A stretch of DNA of 64,000 nucleotides from Streptomyces roseoverticillatus (GTDB lineage Bacteria > Actinomycetota > Actinomycetes > Streptomycetales > Streptomycetaceae), in the NCBI RefSeq assembly GCF_000719265.1, contig NZ_JOFL01000021.1, positions 62,001-126,000 on the forward strand. The letters run 5' to 3'. A model generated the notes under the pieces. That model saw nothing but the letters and a program-made list of their open reading frames with translations. It was not told where the DNA came from and made no database searches. Within the stretch, counting starts at the first letter, position 1. Each line of letters starts with the position of its first letter. Positions 8,033 through 16,938 of the stretch are shown here, piece after piece. A program made the translations under genes and the position numbers.

Positions 8033-10012
8033 CTAGCGGCCCTCCGCCTTCGCCACCCCGTCGATCGCAGCCAGCGAGCGCCGCACCTGGTTACGGTCCG
8101 TGGTGTACCAGAAGTCCGGCAGTGACGAGCGCAGGAAGCCGCCGTAGCGGGCCGTGGCCAGCCGGGGGTCGAGCACGGCGACCACACCACGATCCCCCGA
8201 GGCCCGGACGAGCCGGCCGGCACCCTGGGCCATCAGCAGCGCGGCGTGTGTCGCCGCCACCGCCATGAAGCCGTTGCCGCCCGCCTCCTCGACGGCCTTC
8301 TGCCGGGCGCTCATCAGCGGATCGTCCGGGCGCGGGAAGGGCACGCGGTCCATCACCACCAGCTGGCAGCTCGGCCCCGGCACATCGACGCCCTGCCACA
8401 GCGACAGCGTGCCGAACAGGCACGTACGGGCGTCGGCGGCGAAATTCCTGATCAGCTCGCCGAGCGTCTCCTCGCCCTGGAGGAGGATCGGCACGTCGAG
8501 CCTCCCGCGCAGCGCCTCGGCCGCGGCCTGGGCGGCGCGCATCGAGGAGAACAGACCCAGGGTCCGGCCGCCGGCGGCCTCCACCAGCTCGGCCAGCTCG
8601 TCGAGCATGTCCGTACGGCTGCCCTCCCGGCCGGGCTGGGACAGATGCCGCGCGACGTAGAGGATGCCCTGCTTGGGATAGTCGAACGGCGAGCCGACGT
8701 CGACCCCCTTCCACTCCGGGCTGTCCGTGCCGCCGGTGCCCTCGGGCGCCAGGCCCAGGGACGCGCCGACGCCGTTGAAGTCCCCGCCGAGCTTGAGCGT
8801 GGCCGAGGTGAGCACCACGGACCGCTCGCTGAAGAGCTTCTCGCGCAGCAGCCCGGACACCGAGAGCGGGGCCACTCGGAGCGAGGCCCCGAAGCGGTCG
8901 TGCCGCTCGTACCACACGACGTCGTACTCGGAGCCCTCCACGATGCGCTCGGCGACCGCGTGGATGTTCTCCACGGAGGCCAGGGCCTGCTTACGGACCG
9001 CGTCCTCGTCCTGGACGGACTTGTCGCGGGTGTTGCCGATCGAGGAGATGACCGTACGGGCGGCGTCGCGCAGCGCCATCAGGGCGTACTCGAGATCGTC
9101 GGGGAGCTCTTCCAGCCGGCCCGGGAGCGCGAGCTCCATCAGGCGCTCGAAGCTCTCCGCGGCGGTCTGCAGGGCGTCCGCGGCCTTCTCGTCGACCAGC
9201 TTGGCGGCACGCCGCACGGCACGGTTGACCTGGCCGGGGGTGAGCTCGCCGGTAGCAACGCCGGTGACCCTGGAGACCAGCTCATGGGCTTCGTCGACGA
9301 TCAGGACCTCATGGCTCGGCAGCACCGGGGCGCCCTCGATGGCGTCGATGGCCAGCAGGGCGTGGTTGGTGACCACCACGTCGGCGAGCTTGGCCCGCTC
9401 CCGGGCCGCCTCGGCGAAGCACTCGGCGCCGTACGCGCACTTCGAGGCGCCGAGGCACTCGCGGGACGTGACCGACACCTGGGACCAGGCGCGGTCGGAG
9501 ACGCCGGGGGTGAGGTCGTCGCGATCACCGGTCTCCGTCTCGTCGGACCAGTCGCGCAGGCGCAGCAGGTCCTTGCCGAGCTTGCTGGAGGGCGCCGCCG
9601 CCTCGAAGGGGTCGAAGAGCCCCTCCTCCTCGTCCTGGGGCACCCCCTCGTGCAGCCGGTGCAGGCACAGGTAATTGGACCGGCCCTTGAGCATGGCGAA
9701 CTGGGGGCGGCGGCGCAGCAGCGGCTGCAGGGCGTCCACCGTCCGCGGAAGATCGCGCTCCACGAGCTGGCGCTGGAGCGCGAGCGTCGCCGTGGCTACC
9801 ACCACGCGCTCGCCGTGGGCCAGGGCCGGCACCAGATAGCCGAGGGACTTGCCGGTGCCGGTGCCGGCCTGGACGAGCAGGTGGGAATTGCCGTCGACGG
9901 CTTCGGCGACGGATTCGGCCATGGTGACCTGGCCGGGCCGCTCTGTGCCGCCGACGGCGGTGACGGCGGCGTGCAGCAGGTCGGCGAGGGAGGGCGAGGA
10001 GGAGGCAGTCAT
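8033..10012 (-). CDS. DinG/XPD-type ATP-dependent DNA helicase
   Basis: 659 aa, superfamily 2, 5'-3' type. Walker A (QAGTGTGKS, about residues 53-61), VVATATLALQRQL, DEAH box (IVDEAHEL), motif III-like VVLTSATL and a C-terminal VVMDRVPFPRPDDP...GRLVRASGDRG helicase block are all present. Four cysteines expected for the iron-sulphur domain are seen in YLC, ECLGASKC and AECF. DinG-like helicases resolve R-loops, forks and G4 structures after damage. The ATG at 10012 has GGAAGAG upstream. A RecA-NDp-type promoter ends nine bases before the ATG, so expression should be damage-inducible and near-leaderless. It is convergent with lexA. Confidence 0.92.
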   Translation of the reverse strand: MTASSSPSLADLLHAAVTAVGGTERPGQVTMAESVAEAVDGNSHLLVQAGTGTGKSLGYLVPALAHGERVVVATATLALQRQLVERDLPRTVDALQPLLRRRPQFAMLKGRSNYLCLHRLHEGVPQDEEEGLFDPFEAAAPSSKLGKDLLRLRDWSDETETGDRDDLTPGVSDRAWSQVSVTSRECLGASKCAYGAECFAEAARERAKLADVVVTNHALLAIDAIEGAPVLPSHEVLIVDEAHELVSRVTGVATGELTPGQVNRAVRRAAKLVDEKAADALQTAAESFERLMELALPGRLEELPDDLEYALMALRDAARTVISSIGNTRDKSVQDEDAVRKQALASVENIHAVAERIVEGSEYDVVWYERHDRFGASLRVAPLSVSGLLREKLFSERSVVLTSATLKLGGDFNGVGASLGLAPEGTGGTDSPEWKGVDVGSPFDYPKQGILYVARHLSQPGREGSRTDMLDELAELVEAAGGRTLGLFSSMRAAQAAAEALRGRLDVPILLQGEETLGELIRNFAADARTCLFGTLSLWQGVDVPGPSCQLVVMDRVPFPRPDDPLMSARQKAVEEAGGNGFMAVAATHAALLMAQGAGRLVRASGDRGVVAVLDPRLATARYGGFLRSSLPDFWYTTDRNQVRRSLAAIDGVAKAEGR

Positions 10013-10021
10013 AGCTCTTCC

Positions 10022-10044
10022 AGCCTAAAGGGCGGCACTGACAT
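10022..10044 (-). promoter_or_regulatory. RecA-NDp/PafBC-type promoter of the DinG-like helicase
   Basis: The minus strand reads ATGTCAGTG, eight bases, then TAGGCT, matching TTGTCAGTG-N8-TANNNT. It fits exactly in the 43-bp gap between the siderophore synthetase stop and the helicase ATG. Transcription should begin about 0-4 bases before the ATG. Confidence 0.75.
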
Positions 10045-10055
10045 CGGCGGCGGCG

Positions 10056-11987
10056 TCACGCGATGTGCAGCGGATTGGGCACGGTGCCGTGGACGGCCGC
10101 GTGCGGGCGCTCCGGGCGGTCGCGGTAGCCGTCGAGATGCAGCCGGTTGCGGTTGAGGCAGAGGCGCTCGATCCGCGGGGTGAGCAGGTCGAAGGCCTCG
10201 TAGCGGTCCTTCATCCGCGGGAAGCGCTCGTGGTGCCGCACGATCTCCGCCCGGACGAGCGACCAGAAGGCCGCTCCGGGCACGCCGAGTTGTTCCTCGC
10301 ACAGCGGCGCGAGGTAGCGGAAGACGCCGACGAAGAGGCCGGAGTGGATGAACTGGGTGAGGAATCCTGGTGGTTCGGTGAGCAGCACCTCCCGTACGTC
10401 GCCGGGCATGGAGGCGTGCTCGGGCAGCGGTACGGCGCTGATGTTGATGTCGTCGACGAAGTCCTTGACGGCGAGGCGGGTGGGGACGTCGTTGTCGTCG
10501 AAGACGACGATGGCGTTCTCGCCGTGCGGGGAGAAGACGGTTCCGTAACGGTAGAGGAAGCGCAGCAGCGGCGGGAGCAGCGCGGCGAAGAGCCGGCGCA
10601 GCCAGTCGGCCGGGGCCAGGCCGGAGCGGCGGACGAGCTCGGCGGTGAAGGAGCGGCCGGCGGGGTCGGTGTGCAGCAGGGCCGCGAGGGTGCGGGCGCG
10701 CTCGCCGGGGGCGAGGGCGGGGCCGAGGGGCTCGCGCCAGATGCAGCCGAGCAGTTCCTTGTACTGGTACGGGACGCCTGGCAGCCGGTCGTAGAGGGGG
10801 TGCTCGACGGTCACGGAGGCGGTCTCGCCGAGGAGGATCACCCGGGTCTCGTCCCGGAGGAAGTCGTCCTCGTCCCGGAGGGCCTGGACCCAGGCGGTGA
10901 CGGCGGGGGCGGCGAGGGTGCGCTCGGTCGGCAGGCCGCGCCAGACGAGGGTGTTAAGGATCGACAGCGGGAGCTTCACGGTCCGGGCGTCCGGGCGGCT
11001 GATGTTGAGGAAGGTGCGGACGGACTGCTGCGGGAGCCGGAGGTCGTTGTCAGTGGGCAGGAGGATGATGGATCCGTCGGCGAGGCTGGGCGCGAAGAGG
11101 GGGGCCACGGTCTCGTCCCACTGCCAGGGGTGGACGGGGAGCCAGAGGTAGCCGGCGGGGTCGCGCCCGTGGTCGGCGACGGTGCGGGCGAAGGCGGCCC
11201 GGGTGCCGGGGGCGAGCTCTTCGGCGTAGAGGCGATCGGGGGTGGCGAGTGCGGGGACGGCCCGGTAGTGCGCGAGGTCGCGGTGGACGGCGATCCAGGG
11301 CAGTCGGCGCGGGATGCGGGCCTCCGGGGCCCACAGGGCGGCGTCGGAGGCGGAGAAGCCGAGCCGGCCCTTGTTGGCGATGAGCCAGGGGTGGCCGGTC
11401 TGGTGGCCTTCCAGCGCGGCGTAGTCGAGGTCGGCGAGGTCCGCCGCGCTGAGGGCGCCCGCCTGGAGGCGGGTGTCGGCGGCGAGGGTGGCGAGGAGTT
11501 CCCTGAGCAGGTGGCCGGTGGTGTCGCCGGACAGGCCGAGCACGGTGTCGTGGGCGAGGGCGAGGAAGCGGAGGGGATCCTGGAAGGGGGTGAGGGAATC
11601 AGGGTCGACGCGCCAGTGACCGTATGCGCCCCGCCGGGCGCGGAAGCGGCAGGTCACGTCGTCCGTTAACGGCAGGCGGTAGGCAGCGGCGGGCTCCGGG
11701 GACGCCGGGGTGCCGTCCGGCCCGGGCGGCGTGTCTGCCTGCTCGGGCATCGTGTCGTCCGGCTCGGGGGTGAGCACGCCCTCGTAGCTGAGCTCGCCGA
11801 GCATCTTGGCGAGCAGGCGGGCGCCCGCGAGCGACCAGTCCGAGCCGTCGGGGCGGGCGGGGCGCGTGGGGCGGTCGGTGGTGTCCTCGGGATGGGAGTG
11901 GGCCGGGGTGTCCGCGCTGCCGGCGCGGGCTGTGCCGTCCGGGCCGGAGCGGGTGCCGAGGTGTTCGGACCGGGGTGAAGGAGACAA
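10056..11987 (-). CDS. IucA/IucC-family NIS siderophore synthetase (last gene of operon)
   Basis: 643 aa from TTG at 11987, chosen because GAGGAG is five bases upstream; the frame stays open further upstream but overlaps the preceding gene. NIS synthetases condense a carboxylate (citrate or succinate derivative) with an amine or alcohol using ATP. Family landmarks are GHPWLIANKGRLGFS, LPVHPWQWDE, TVKLPLSILNT, FSPHGENAIVVFDD and the C-terminal FerR/FhuF-like VKDFVDDINIS. The first about 100 residues are low-complexity Pro/Asp/Thr. The order in the operon is aminotransferase, synthetase, acyltransferase, this synthetase. Whether it is type A, B or C cannot be fixed by eye. Confidence 0.9.
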   Translation of the reverse strand: MSPSPRSEHLGTRSGPDGTARAGSADTPAHSHPEDTTDRPTRPARPDGSDWSLAGARLLAKMLGELSYEGVLTPEPDDTMPEQADTPPGPDGTPASPEPAAAYRLPLTDDVTCRFRARRGAYGHWRVDPDSLTPFQDPLRFLALAHDTVLGLSGDTTGHLLRELLATLAADTRLQAGALSAADLADLDYAALEGHQTGHPWLIANKGRLGFSASDAALWAPEARIPRRLPWIAVHRDLAHYRAVPALATPDRLYAEELAPGTRAAFARTVADHGRDPAGYLWLPVHPWQWDETVAPLFAPSLADGSIILLPTDNDLRLPQQSVRTFLNISRPDARTVKLPLSILNTLVWRGLPTERTLAAPAVTAWVQALRDEDDFLRDETRVILLGETASVTVEHPLYDRLPGVPYQYKELLGCIWREPLGPALAPGERARTLAALLHTDPAGRSFTAELVRRSGLAPADWLRRLFAALLPPLLRFLYRYGTVFSPHGENAIVVFDDNDVPTRLAVKDFVDDINISAVPLPEHASMPGDVREVLLTEPPGFLTQFIHSGLFVGVFRYLAPLCEEQLGVPGAAFWSLVRAEIVRHHERFPRMKDRYEAFDLLTPRIERLCLNRNRLHLDGYRDRPERPHAAVHGTVPNPLHIA

Positions 11988-12063
11988 GGGGGCTCCTCGG
12001 AAAGGCCGGTGGGATGGGGGGTGGAGTGGAGTGAGCCGGGGTGAGGGGCGAGGCGCGTACGTA

Positions 12064-12921
12064 CTACAGGAGTGTGCGCAGGGCACGGTCGCGGACCACG
12101 AGTGCCGCCCGCTTGTCCGGAAGGTCGACTTCCGCCATCAGCCGGAAGCCCGCGCTCAGGAAGGCGGAGACGCACGGGGTGTTGCGCAGGTCGGGTTCGG
12201 CGACGACGCGGCCGCAGGAGGGCCGGTGCTCCAGGACGAGGTCGGCGACGGTCCGCAGCAGGCGGGTGCCGAGGCCGCGGCCCCGGTCGGCGACCTTGCC
12301 GATCAGGAGGTGGATGCCGGTGTCGTGCGGGCGGGCCGGGTAGTGGCGCGCGATGGGGTCGAGGTCGGCGCGGTAGATCTCCCAGTAGCTCATCGGCACG
12401 CCTTCGAGCACCCCGAGACAGGGGATGCTGCGCCCGTCGCCGCCGGTCTGGACGCGCAGGTGGGCCTCGGTGACGCTCTCGGGGCCGCCCAGTTTCCAGA
12501 AGGCCGCGACGGCCGGGTCGTTCATCCAGCGGGTGATGAGCCGCAGATCGCGCTCCACGCGGACCGGTACGAGCTGGAAGGTGCCGGCGCCGGTGTCGGC
12601 GGGCCCCCAGTCGGGGAGCGAGTCGAGGAGGTCGGAGCCCGGGCCGATGGCCGCGGCGGGCCCGCGGCCCGCGGTGATCGCGGCAGGCTCCGGCGGGCCG
12701 TGGTCGAGGAGCTCGATGAACTCTTCGGACAGCTTCAGTTCGAGGGTGGTTTCGTTGTCGGTCGGGGGGCCGGCGCCGTCGCCGGCGCTCGCGCAGGCTC
12801 TGTCGTCGAGCCTGCCGCCGGGGCCCGGGACGGCGAGGCCGTCGGAGCTCGGGCCGGGGCCCGGGACGGCGCCGAGGCCGGGCCCGGCGTCCGGGCTCGT
12901 ACTGGGGTCGGTGGGCGGCAC
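12064..12921 (-). CDS. GNAT acyltransferase, siderophore type (IucB/AlcB-like)
   Basis: 285 aa from GTG at 12921 with GAGAGGAG upstream. The first about 110 residues are Gly/Pro-rich and poorly conserved. The catalytic domain follows: LRLITRWMNDPAVAAFWKLGGPES, VPMSYWEIYRADLDPIARHYPARPHDTGIHLLIGKVADRGRGLGTRLLRTVADLVL and VSAFLSAGFRLMAEVDLPDKRAALVVRDR. These are hallmarks of the acyltransferases that acylate hydroxylated or free amines in aerobactin-, desferrioxamine- and rhizobactin-type pathways. It sits between two NIS synthetase genes, so it probably supplies the acylated amine unit. The length is well above the about 190-aa DesC size because of the N-terminal extension. Confidence 0.85.
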   Translation of the reverse strand: MPPTDPSTSPDAGPGLGAVPGPGPSSDGLAVPGPGGRLDDRACASAGDGAGPPTDNETTLELKLSEEFIELLDHGPPEPAAITAGRGPAAAIGPGSDLLDSLPDWGPADTGAGTFQLVPVRVERDLRLITRWMNDPAVAAFWKLGGPESVTEAHLRVQTGGDGRSIPCLGVLEGVPMSYWEIYRADLDPIARHYPARPHDTGIHLLIGKVADRGRGLGTRLLRTVADLVLEHRPSCGRVVAEPDLRNTPCVSAFLSAGFRLMAEVDLPDKRAALVVRDRALRTLL

Positions 12922-13028
12922 GGAGACGCACTCCTCTCGGAGGATCCCCTCGGTTCAGGGATCCCGTGGGCCCTGCCGGGCCCGTGTCCTCAAGGGCCCC
13001 GTTCGCCCGGGGCCGGAGCTCGCGCCGG

Positions 13029-15077
13029 TCATCGGGCCGACGTGACCAGGGGGTTGGCGATGGTGACGTAGACGGACTGGGTGTCGACCGGGCCGACGAG
13101 CTCGTCGATCCCTCTCAGCCTGGTCAGCATGTTGGCCTTGCAGCGCAGGGTGGGCGCTTCGAGGAGGCGGGCGGGCAGGGACGAGCGGGTGGCGGCCGGG
13201 CCGGCGGCGGCTTCCCTGAGGAAGCGGCGCAGCGCTGCCAGCAGGAGCTGTTCGTCGGCCAGGCGCTGCGCGCCGAACGCCCCGATCAGGCCGAGGATGT
13301 TGTTGATGCCGAGGTAGTAGGTGAGCCTCTCGTCGGTGACCTCGTCGGACACGAAGGTGTCGCTCCCGGTGCCGATCCCGGGCAGCCGCCGGTCGAGGGC
13401 GTCCCGGTGGGAGGCGCGGAAGTAGTAACCCTGGTTGTCGCGGTAGCGGCCGCCCGCGGGCCAGCCGTCCCGGTCGAGGAGGACGAGGGTGTTCTGCTGG
13501 TGGGCCTCCAGAGCGACGCCCGCCTCCCCGTCCAGCCAGAGCACGGGGCGCACGACCGCTTCCAGATAGCGCAGGAACCACTCCGCGGAGACGGCGCCCG
13601 CGGGGCGGCCGGTCAGATGGGCGAGGCGGGCCACGATCCGGGCGAGGCGGGAGCGCATGGGGAGGGCTTCGGCGGGCTCTCCGGGGTTGTCGTGCGCGGT
13701 GGCGGGCCAGGGGCGGGGCGATACGAGCCCGGCGAGGCAGACGGCGTCGTCGCCGGGGCCGAAGGGGTTGTGCCGGATGACGGTGTCGAGGCCGCTCAGC
13801 GGCGTGCCGTCCGGGGCGTCGGCCGCGAGCCAGGCGGGGTCGCGGACGACGTCGAAGCCGAGGCCGCCGGGGCAGGCCGCGCGCCACTGCTCGGCGAGGC
13901 CGCTGCGCAGCAGGCGGTGCACCTCGACGCCGCGGTGCAGTTCCTTGCGGAGGTTCTCCCGGCGGGAGTTGGTGATCCGCAGGCCGAGGGAGAGCTTCAG
14001 CATCGCGGGCGCACCGGGCCGGTGCACGGTCCGTACGGAGGAAGTGGCGTACCAGGGCGCGCCGAGGGGGCCGAGGTCGTGGAGCAGGCCCGCGTCCAGG
14101 AGCGCTCGGACGTCGGGGCGGCTGCGGACGTCGTGGGCCTGCCAGGGATGCAGCGGCAGCGCCACGGTGTCCTGGGGCAGGCGCAGCTCCGGGCCGGCGA
14201 GCCGGGCGGCGAGGGTGGCGGCGTCGACGGGCCGGCCTCGCTCGGTCCACGCCGAGTCGGTGGCGAGGAGGGAGCGGTGGACGGCCAGCCAGTGCAGCGG
14301 GAAGGACCCGCGCAGCTCCGGGGAGTAGGCGCGGGCCTCGGTGTCGGAGAGGCCCGCGCGGCTCTTGGGCGTGGGGTGGAGGGGGTGGCCGAGGAGCAGG
14401 GACTGCTCGGCGTAGAGGAAGAGCTCGCCCGCGCCGGGGTCGGCGGGGCGGGCGCGCCGGTCGGCGAGGAAGACGGCGGTGCGGCGTGCGGAGTCCGCCA
14501 CGCGGGAGGCGAGTTCGGCGGTCTCGCCCGTGGCGGGGCAGCCCGCGCGGGCGGCGCGGTGCGCCGCTTCCCGGCCGAGGAGTACGGCCAGGGTGACGGC
14601 GTCGACTGCAGGGGCGTCGTCGGGGGCGTCCGCCAGGGCCGGCCGGCCGAGGCGGTGCCAGCCGGCGGCCGACCAGTAGGTCACGGGCACCTGCAGGGCT
14701 GTTCCGCTCGCGGTGAGCGGCAGGCGCAGCACGGGCCCGGCCGGCCGCGGAACGCCGGTCTCGCGGATCCAGCAGCGCAGCAGGTTCTCCGCGGCGGCGG
14801 CATCTGCGGCGACCGCCGGGTCTGGGTGCTCCAGCGGGTCGGAGGCGCGCGGGGGGCCGGGGTCCGGGATCTCGCCGCGCGGGGCGCCGCCCTGGCGGGG
14901 GACGGCGGAGGCCACAGGCTGGGCGTGAGCGGAAGGCTCAGGCTCCTGGGCGGGCTCGCGCTCCCGGGCGGCCTCATGCGGCTGGGCGGACGGGGACGTG
15001 CACGGCACGGAGCCCTGGGCGGACGGTTCGCGTTCCTGGCCGGTGGTGGAAGCACCGGTCCCGGTGGATGCGTTCAT
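13029..15077 (-). CDS. IucA/IucC-family NIS siderophore synthetase (second gene of operon)
   Basis: 682 aa from ATG 15077; an in-frame GTG at 15095 is an alternative and neither has a clear ribosome-binding site. The first about 75 residues are Glu/Pro/Ser-rich. The core shows GHPLHPTPKSRAGLSDTE, LPLHPWQAHDV, MLKLSLGLRITNSRRENLRKELHRG and ALEAHQQNTLVLLDRDGWPAGGRYRDNQGYYFR, all standard NIS synthetase motifs. HQQN replaces the HGEN seen in the partner synthetase, so the two paralogues probably take different carboxylate or amine partners. It starts about 30 bp after the aminotransferase stop, suggesting translational coupling. Confidence 0.9.
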   Translation of the reverse strand: MNASTGTGASTTGQEREPSAQGSVPCTSPSAQPHEAAREREPAQEPEPSAHAQPVASAVPRQGGAPRGEIPDPGPPRASDPLEHPDPAVAADAAAAENLLRCWIRETGVPRPAGPVLRLPLTASGTALQVPVTYWSAAGWHRLGRPALADAPDDAPAVDAVTLAVLLGREAAHRAARAGCPATGETAELASRVADSARRTAVFLADRRARPADPGAGELFLYAEQSLLLGHPLHPTPKSRAGLSDTEARAYSPELRGSFPLHWLAVHRSLLATDSAWTERGRPVDAATLAARLAGPELRLPQDTVALPLHPWQAHDVRSRPDVRALLDAGLLHDLGPLGAPWYATSSVRTVHRPGAPAMLKLSLGLRITNSRRENLRKELHRGVEVHRLLRSGLAEQWRAACPGGLGFDVVRDPAWLAADAPDGTPLSGLDTVIRHNPFGPGDDAVCLAGLVSPRPWPATAHDNPGEPAEALPMRSRLARIVARLAHLTGRPAGAVSAEWFLRYLEAVVRPVLWLDGEAGVALEAHQQNTLVLLDRDGWPAGGRYRDNQGYYFRASHRDALDRRLPGIGTGSDTFVSDEVTDERLTYYLGINNILGLIGAFGAQRLADEQLLLAALRRFLREAAAGPAATRSSLPARLLEAPTLRCKANMLTRLRGIDELVGPVDTQSVYVTIANPLVTSAR

Positions 15078-15104
15078 ACGGTGTACGGCGTGCACGTCAC
15101 GGCG

Positions 15105-16757
15105 TCAGGCCGGGGATGCGGCGCCTGCCTCCTTCGGCGTGCTCGGGGCGGGGATACCGGGAATGCGCGAACCGGGCCGGCAGACCGCGGCGACGGCGTC
15201 GGCGAGCCGGTCGAGGACCGCCTCGGCCTGCTCGTCGGTGATGTTCAGGGGCGGCAGGAGGCGGACGACGCAGGAGTGGCGGCCGCCCAGTTCGACGATG
15301 AGGCCGCGGCGGAGGCACTCCTGCTGGACGGCCACGGCCCGCGCGGGCGAGGCGGGCAGCGGGCCGTCGGCACCGGGGCCGCGCCCTGTGCCCGGCTGCG
15401 CGCCGTCTGCCGGGCCGACCCGCGTGCCGGGAGCCGGTCCTCCGCCGCCTTCCGGTCCGGCCGCCGGGCGGGCCGTCGAACCGGCCTCGTCACCGGCCTC
15501 CGCAGCATCCTCGGCACGGGCTACGGAGCCGGCACCGTCCTCCCGCTCGACGAACTCGATGCCGATCATGAGCCCGGCCCCGCGCACCTCACCGATGCAG
15601 TCGTATTCCTCCGCCAGCCGCCTCAGCCGGTCCAGCATGCGCCCGCCGAGCGCGGCGGCGCGCCCGGCCAGGCCGTTCTCCCTCACGTACCGCAGCGTCG
15701 CCGCTCCGGCGGCCATCGCGAGCTGGTTGCCGCGGAACGTGCCGGCGTGGTCGCCCGGCTGCCAGGCGTCGAGGGCCTCGCGGTAGACGATGACGGCGAG
15801 CGGGAGGCTGCCGCCGATCGCCTTGGACAGGACCATCACGTCGGGCTCGATGCCACTGTGCCCGACGGCCCAGAACGCCCCCGTGCGGCCCACTCCGGTC
15901 TGCACCTCGTCGGCGATGAGCGGGATGGAGCGCGCCGCGGTCAGCTCGCGCATCCGGCGCAGCCAGCCGTCCGGCGCGGGGAGCACGCCGCCTTCACCCT
16001 GCACGGGTTCGACGATCATCCCGGCCGGCCGGCGCACGCCGCTCTTCGGGTCGTCCAGGAGGCTCTCGGTCCAGCGGGCGGCGAGCCGCGCGCCGTTCTC
16101 CCCGCCGACGCCGAACGGGCAGCGATAGTCCTGGGGATAGGGCAGCCGGGTCACCCGGTCGCCCGGCGCCCCGCCCGATGCGGCGAGCGCCCCTTCCGTC
16201 ATGCCGTGGTAGGCGCCGGTGAAGGCCATCAGGCCGTCGCGGCCCGTCGCGGTGCGGACGAGCTTGAAGGCGGCCTCCACGGCGTCGGTGCCGGCCGGGC
16301 TGCAGAACTGGATCCGGCCCGCTGCGGCCAGCCCCCGCGGCAGCGTGGCGAACAGCTCGTCCGTGAAGGCGTCCTTGACCGGAGTGGCCAGGTCGAGCAC
16401 GTGGAGGGGGGCGCCGGAGTCAAGGACGGAGCGGATGGCCTCCAGCACGACCGGGTGGTTGTGGCCCAGCGCCAGCGAGCCGGCCCCGGAGAGGCAGTCG
16501 AGATAGCGGCGGCCGTCGGCTCCCTCGATCGTCAGCCCCCGGGCACGCACCGGCACGATGGGCAGCGACCGGGCATACGTGCGCGCGGCCGATTCGCGGG
16601 ACGACTGCCGCCGCAGAATGCCTTCGTACGCTGCGGCCGGCGACGCCGTCGGCGGTAGCTGGGTCAAGGCCACGGGCTCCGGCTCCTCCTGCTGCTGAAC
16701 TCTGGGCTGAACGCTGGTCGGCACTCCCCCGTACGTACCAACGACGCCGCGCGCCAC
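15105..16757 (-). CDS. Diaminobutyrate-2-oxoglutarate aminotransferase family protein
   Basis: 550 aa, a class-III PLP aminotransferase. The PLP lysine is in VMVLSKAIGG; other signatures are GAGSLALGHNHPVV, FCSPAGTDAVEAAFKL, TGAYHGMTEGALAASG, IVEPVQGEGG and LIADEVQTGVGRTG. The closest family makes L-2,4-diaminobutyrate from aspartate semialdehyde, the first step toward diaminopropane-containing siderophores. An Ala/Gly/Pro-rich insert of about 60 residues lies between GIEFVEREDG and RAVAVQQECLRRG, a position where the family is normally continuous, which explains the unusual length. It is the first gene of the siderophore operon. The start is uncertain: GTG at 16757 is used here, and GTG at 16724 is also possible. 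Confidence 0.85.
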   Translation of the reverse strand: MARGVVGTYGGVPTSVQPRVQQQEEPEPVALTQLPPTASPAAAYEGILRRQSSRESAARTYARSLPIVPVRARGLTIEGADGRRYLDCLSGAGSLALGHNHPVVLEAIRSVLDSGAPLHVLDLATPVKDAFTDELFATLPRGLAAAGRIQFCSPAGTDAVEAAFKLVRTATGRDGLMAFTGAYHGMTEGALAASGGAPGDRVTRLPYPQDYRCPFGVGGENGARLAARWTESLLDDPKSGVRRPAGMIVEPVQGEGGVLPAPDGWLRRMRELTAARSIPLIADEVQTGVGRTGAFWAVGHSGIEPDVMVLSKAIGGSLPLAVIVYREALDAWQPGDHAGTFRGNQLAMAAGAATLRYVRENGLAGRAAALGGRMLDRLRRLAEEYDCIGEVRGAGLMIGIEFVEREDGAGSVARAEDAAEAGDEAGSTARPAAGPEGGGGPAPGTRVGPADGAQPGTGRGPGADGPLPASPARAVAVQQECLRRGLIVELGGRHSCVVRLLPPLNITDEQAEAVLDRLADAVAAVCRPGSRIPGIPAPSTPKEAGAASPA

Positions 16758-16938
16758 GGATCACGGCCCACCGTCAAGATCCTTGCGGCGCGGAACCGAG
16801 GACCCGCCCGAGCCCGTCTTCCACCTCACCGGCATAGTGGGGCCCTGCCTCCCCCGCTGGGGCGGTGCATGACAACTCCACACCGTGGCCGCGCATTGCG
16901 GACACGTCCGAACAGATCGATCAGGGGGAACCCACTCC

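Noticed and set aside
16735..16938. An iron box (DmdR/IdeR type) upstream of the siderophore operon
   Set aside because: No TTAGGTTAGGCT-like palindrome is present between the operon and the protease gene.
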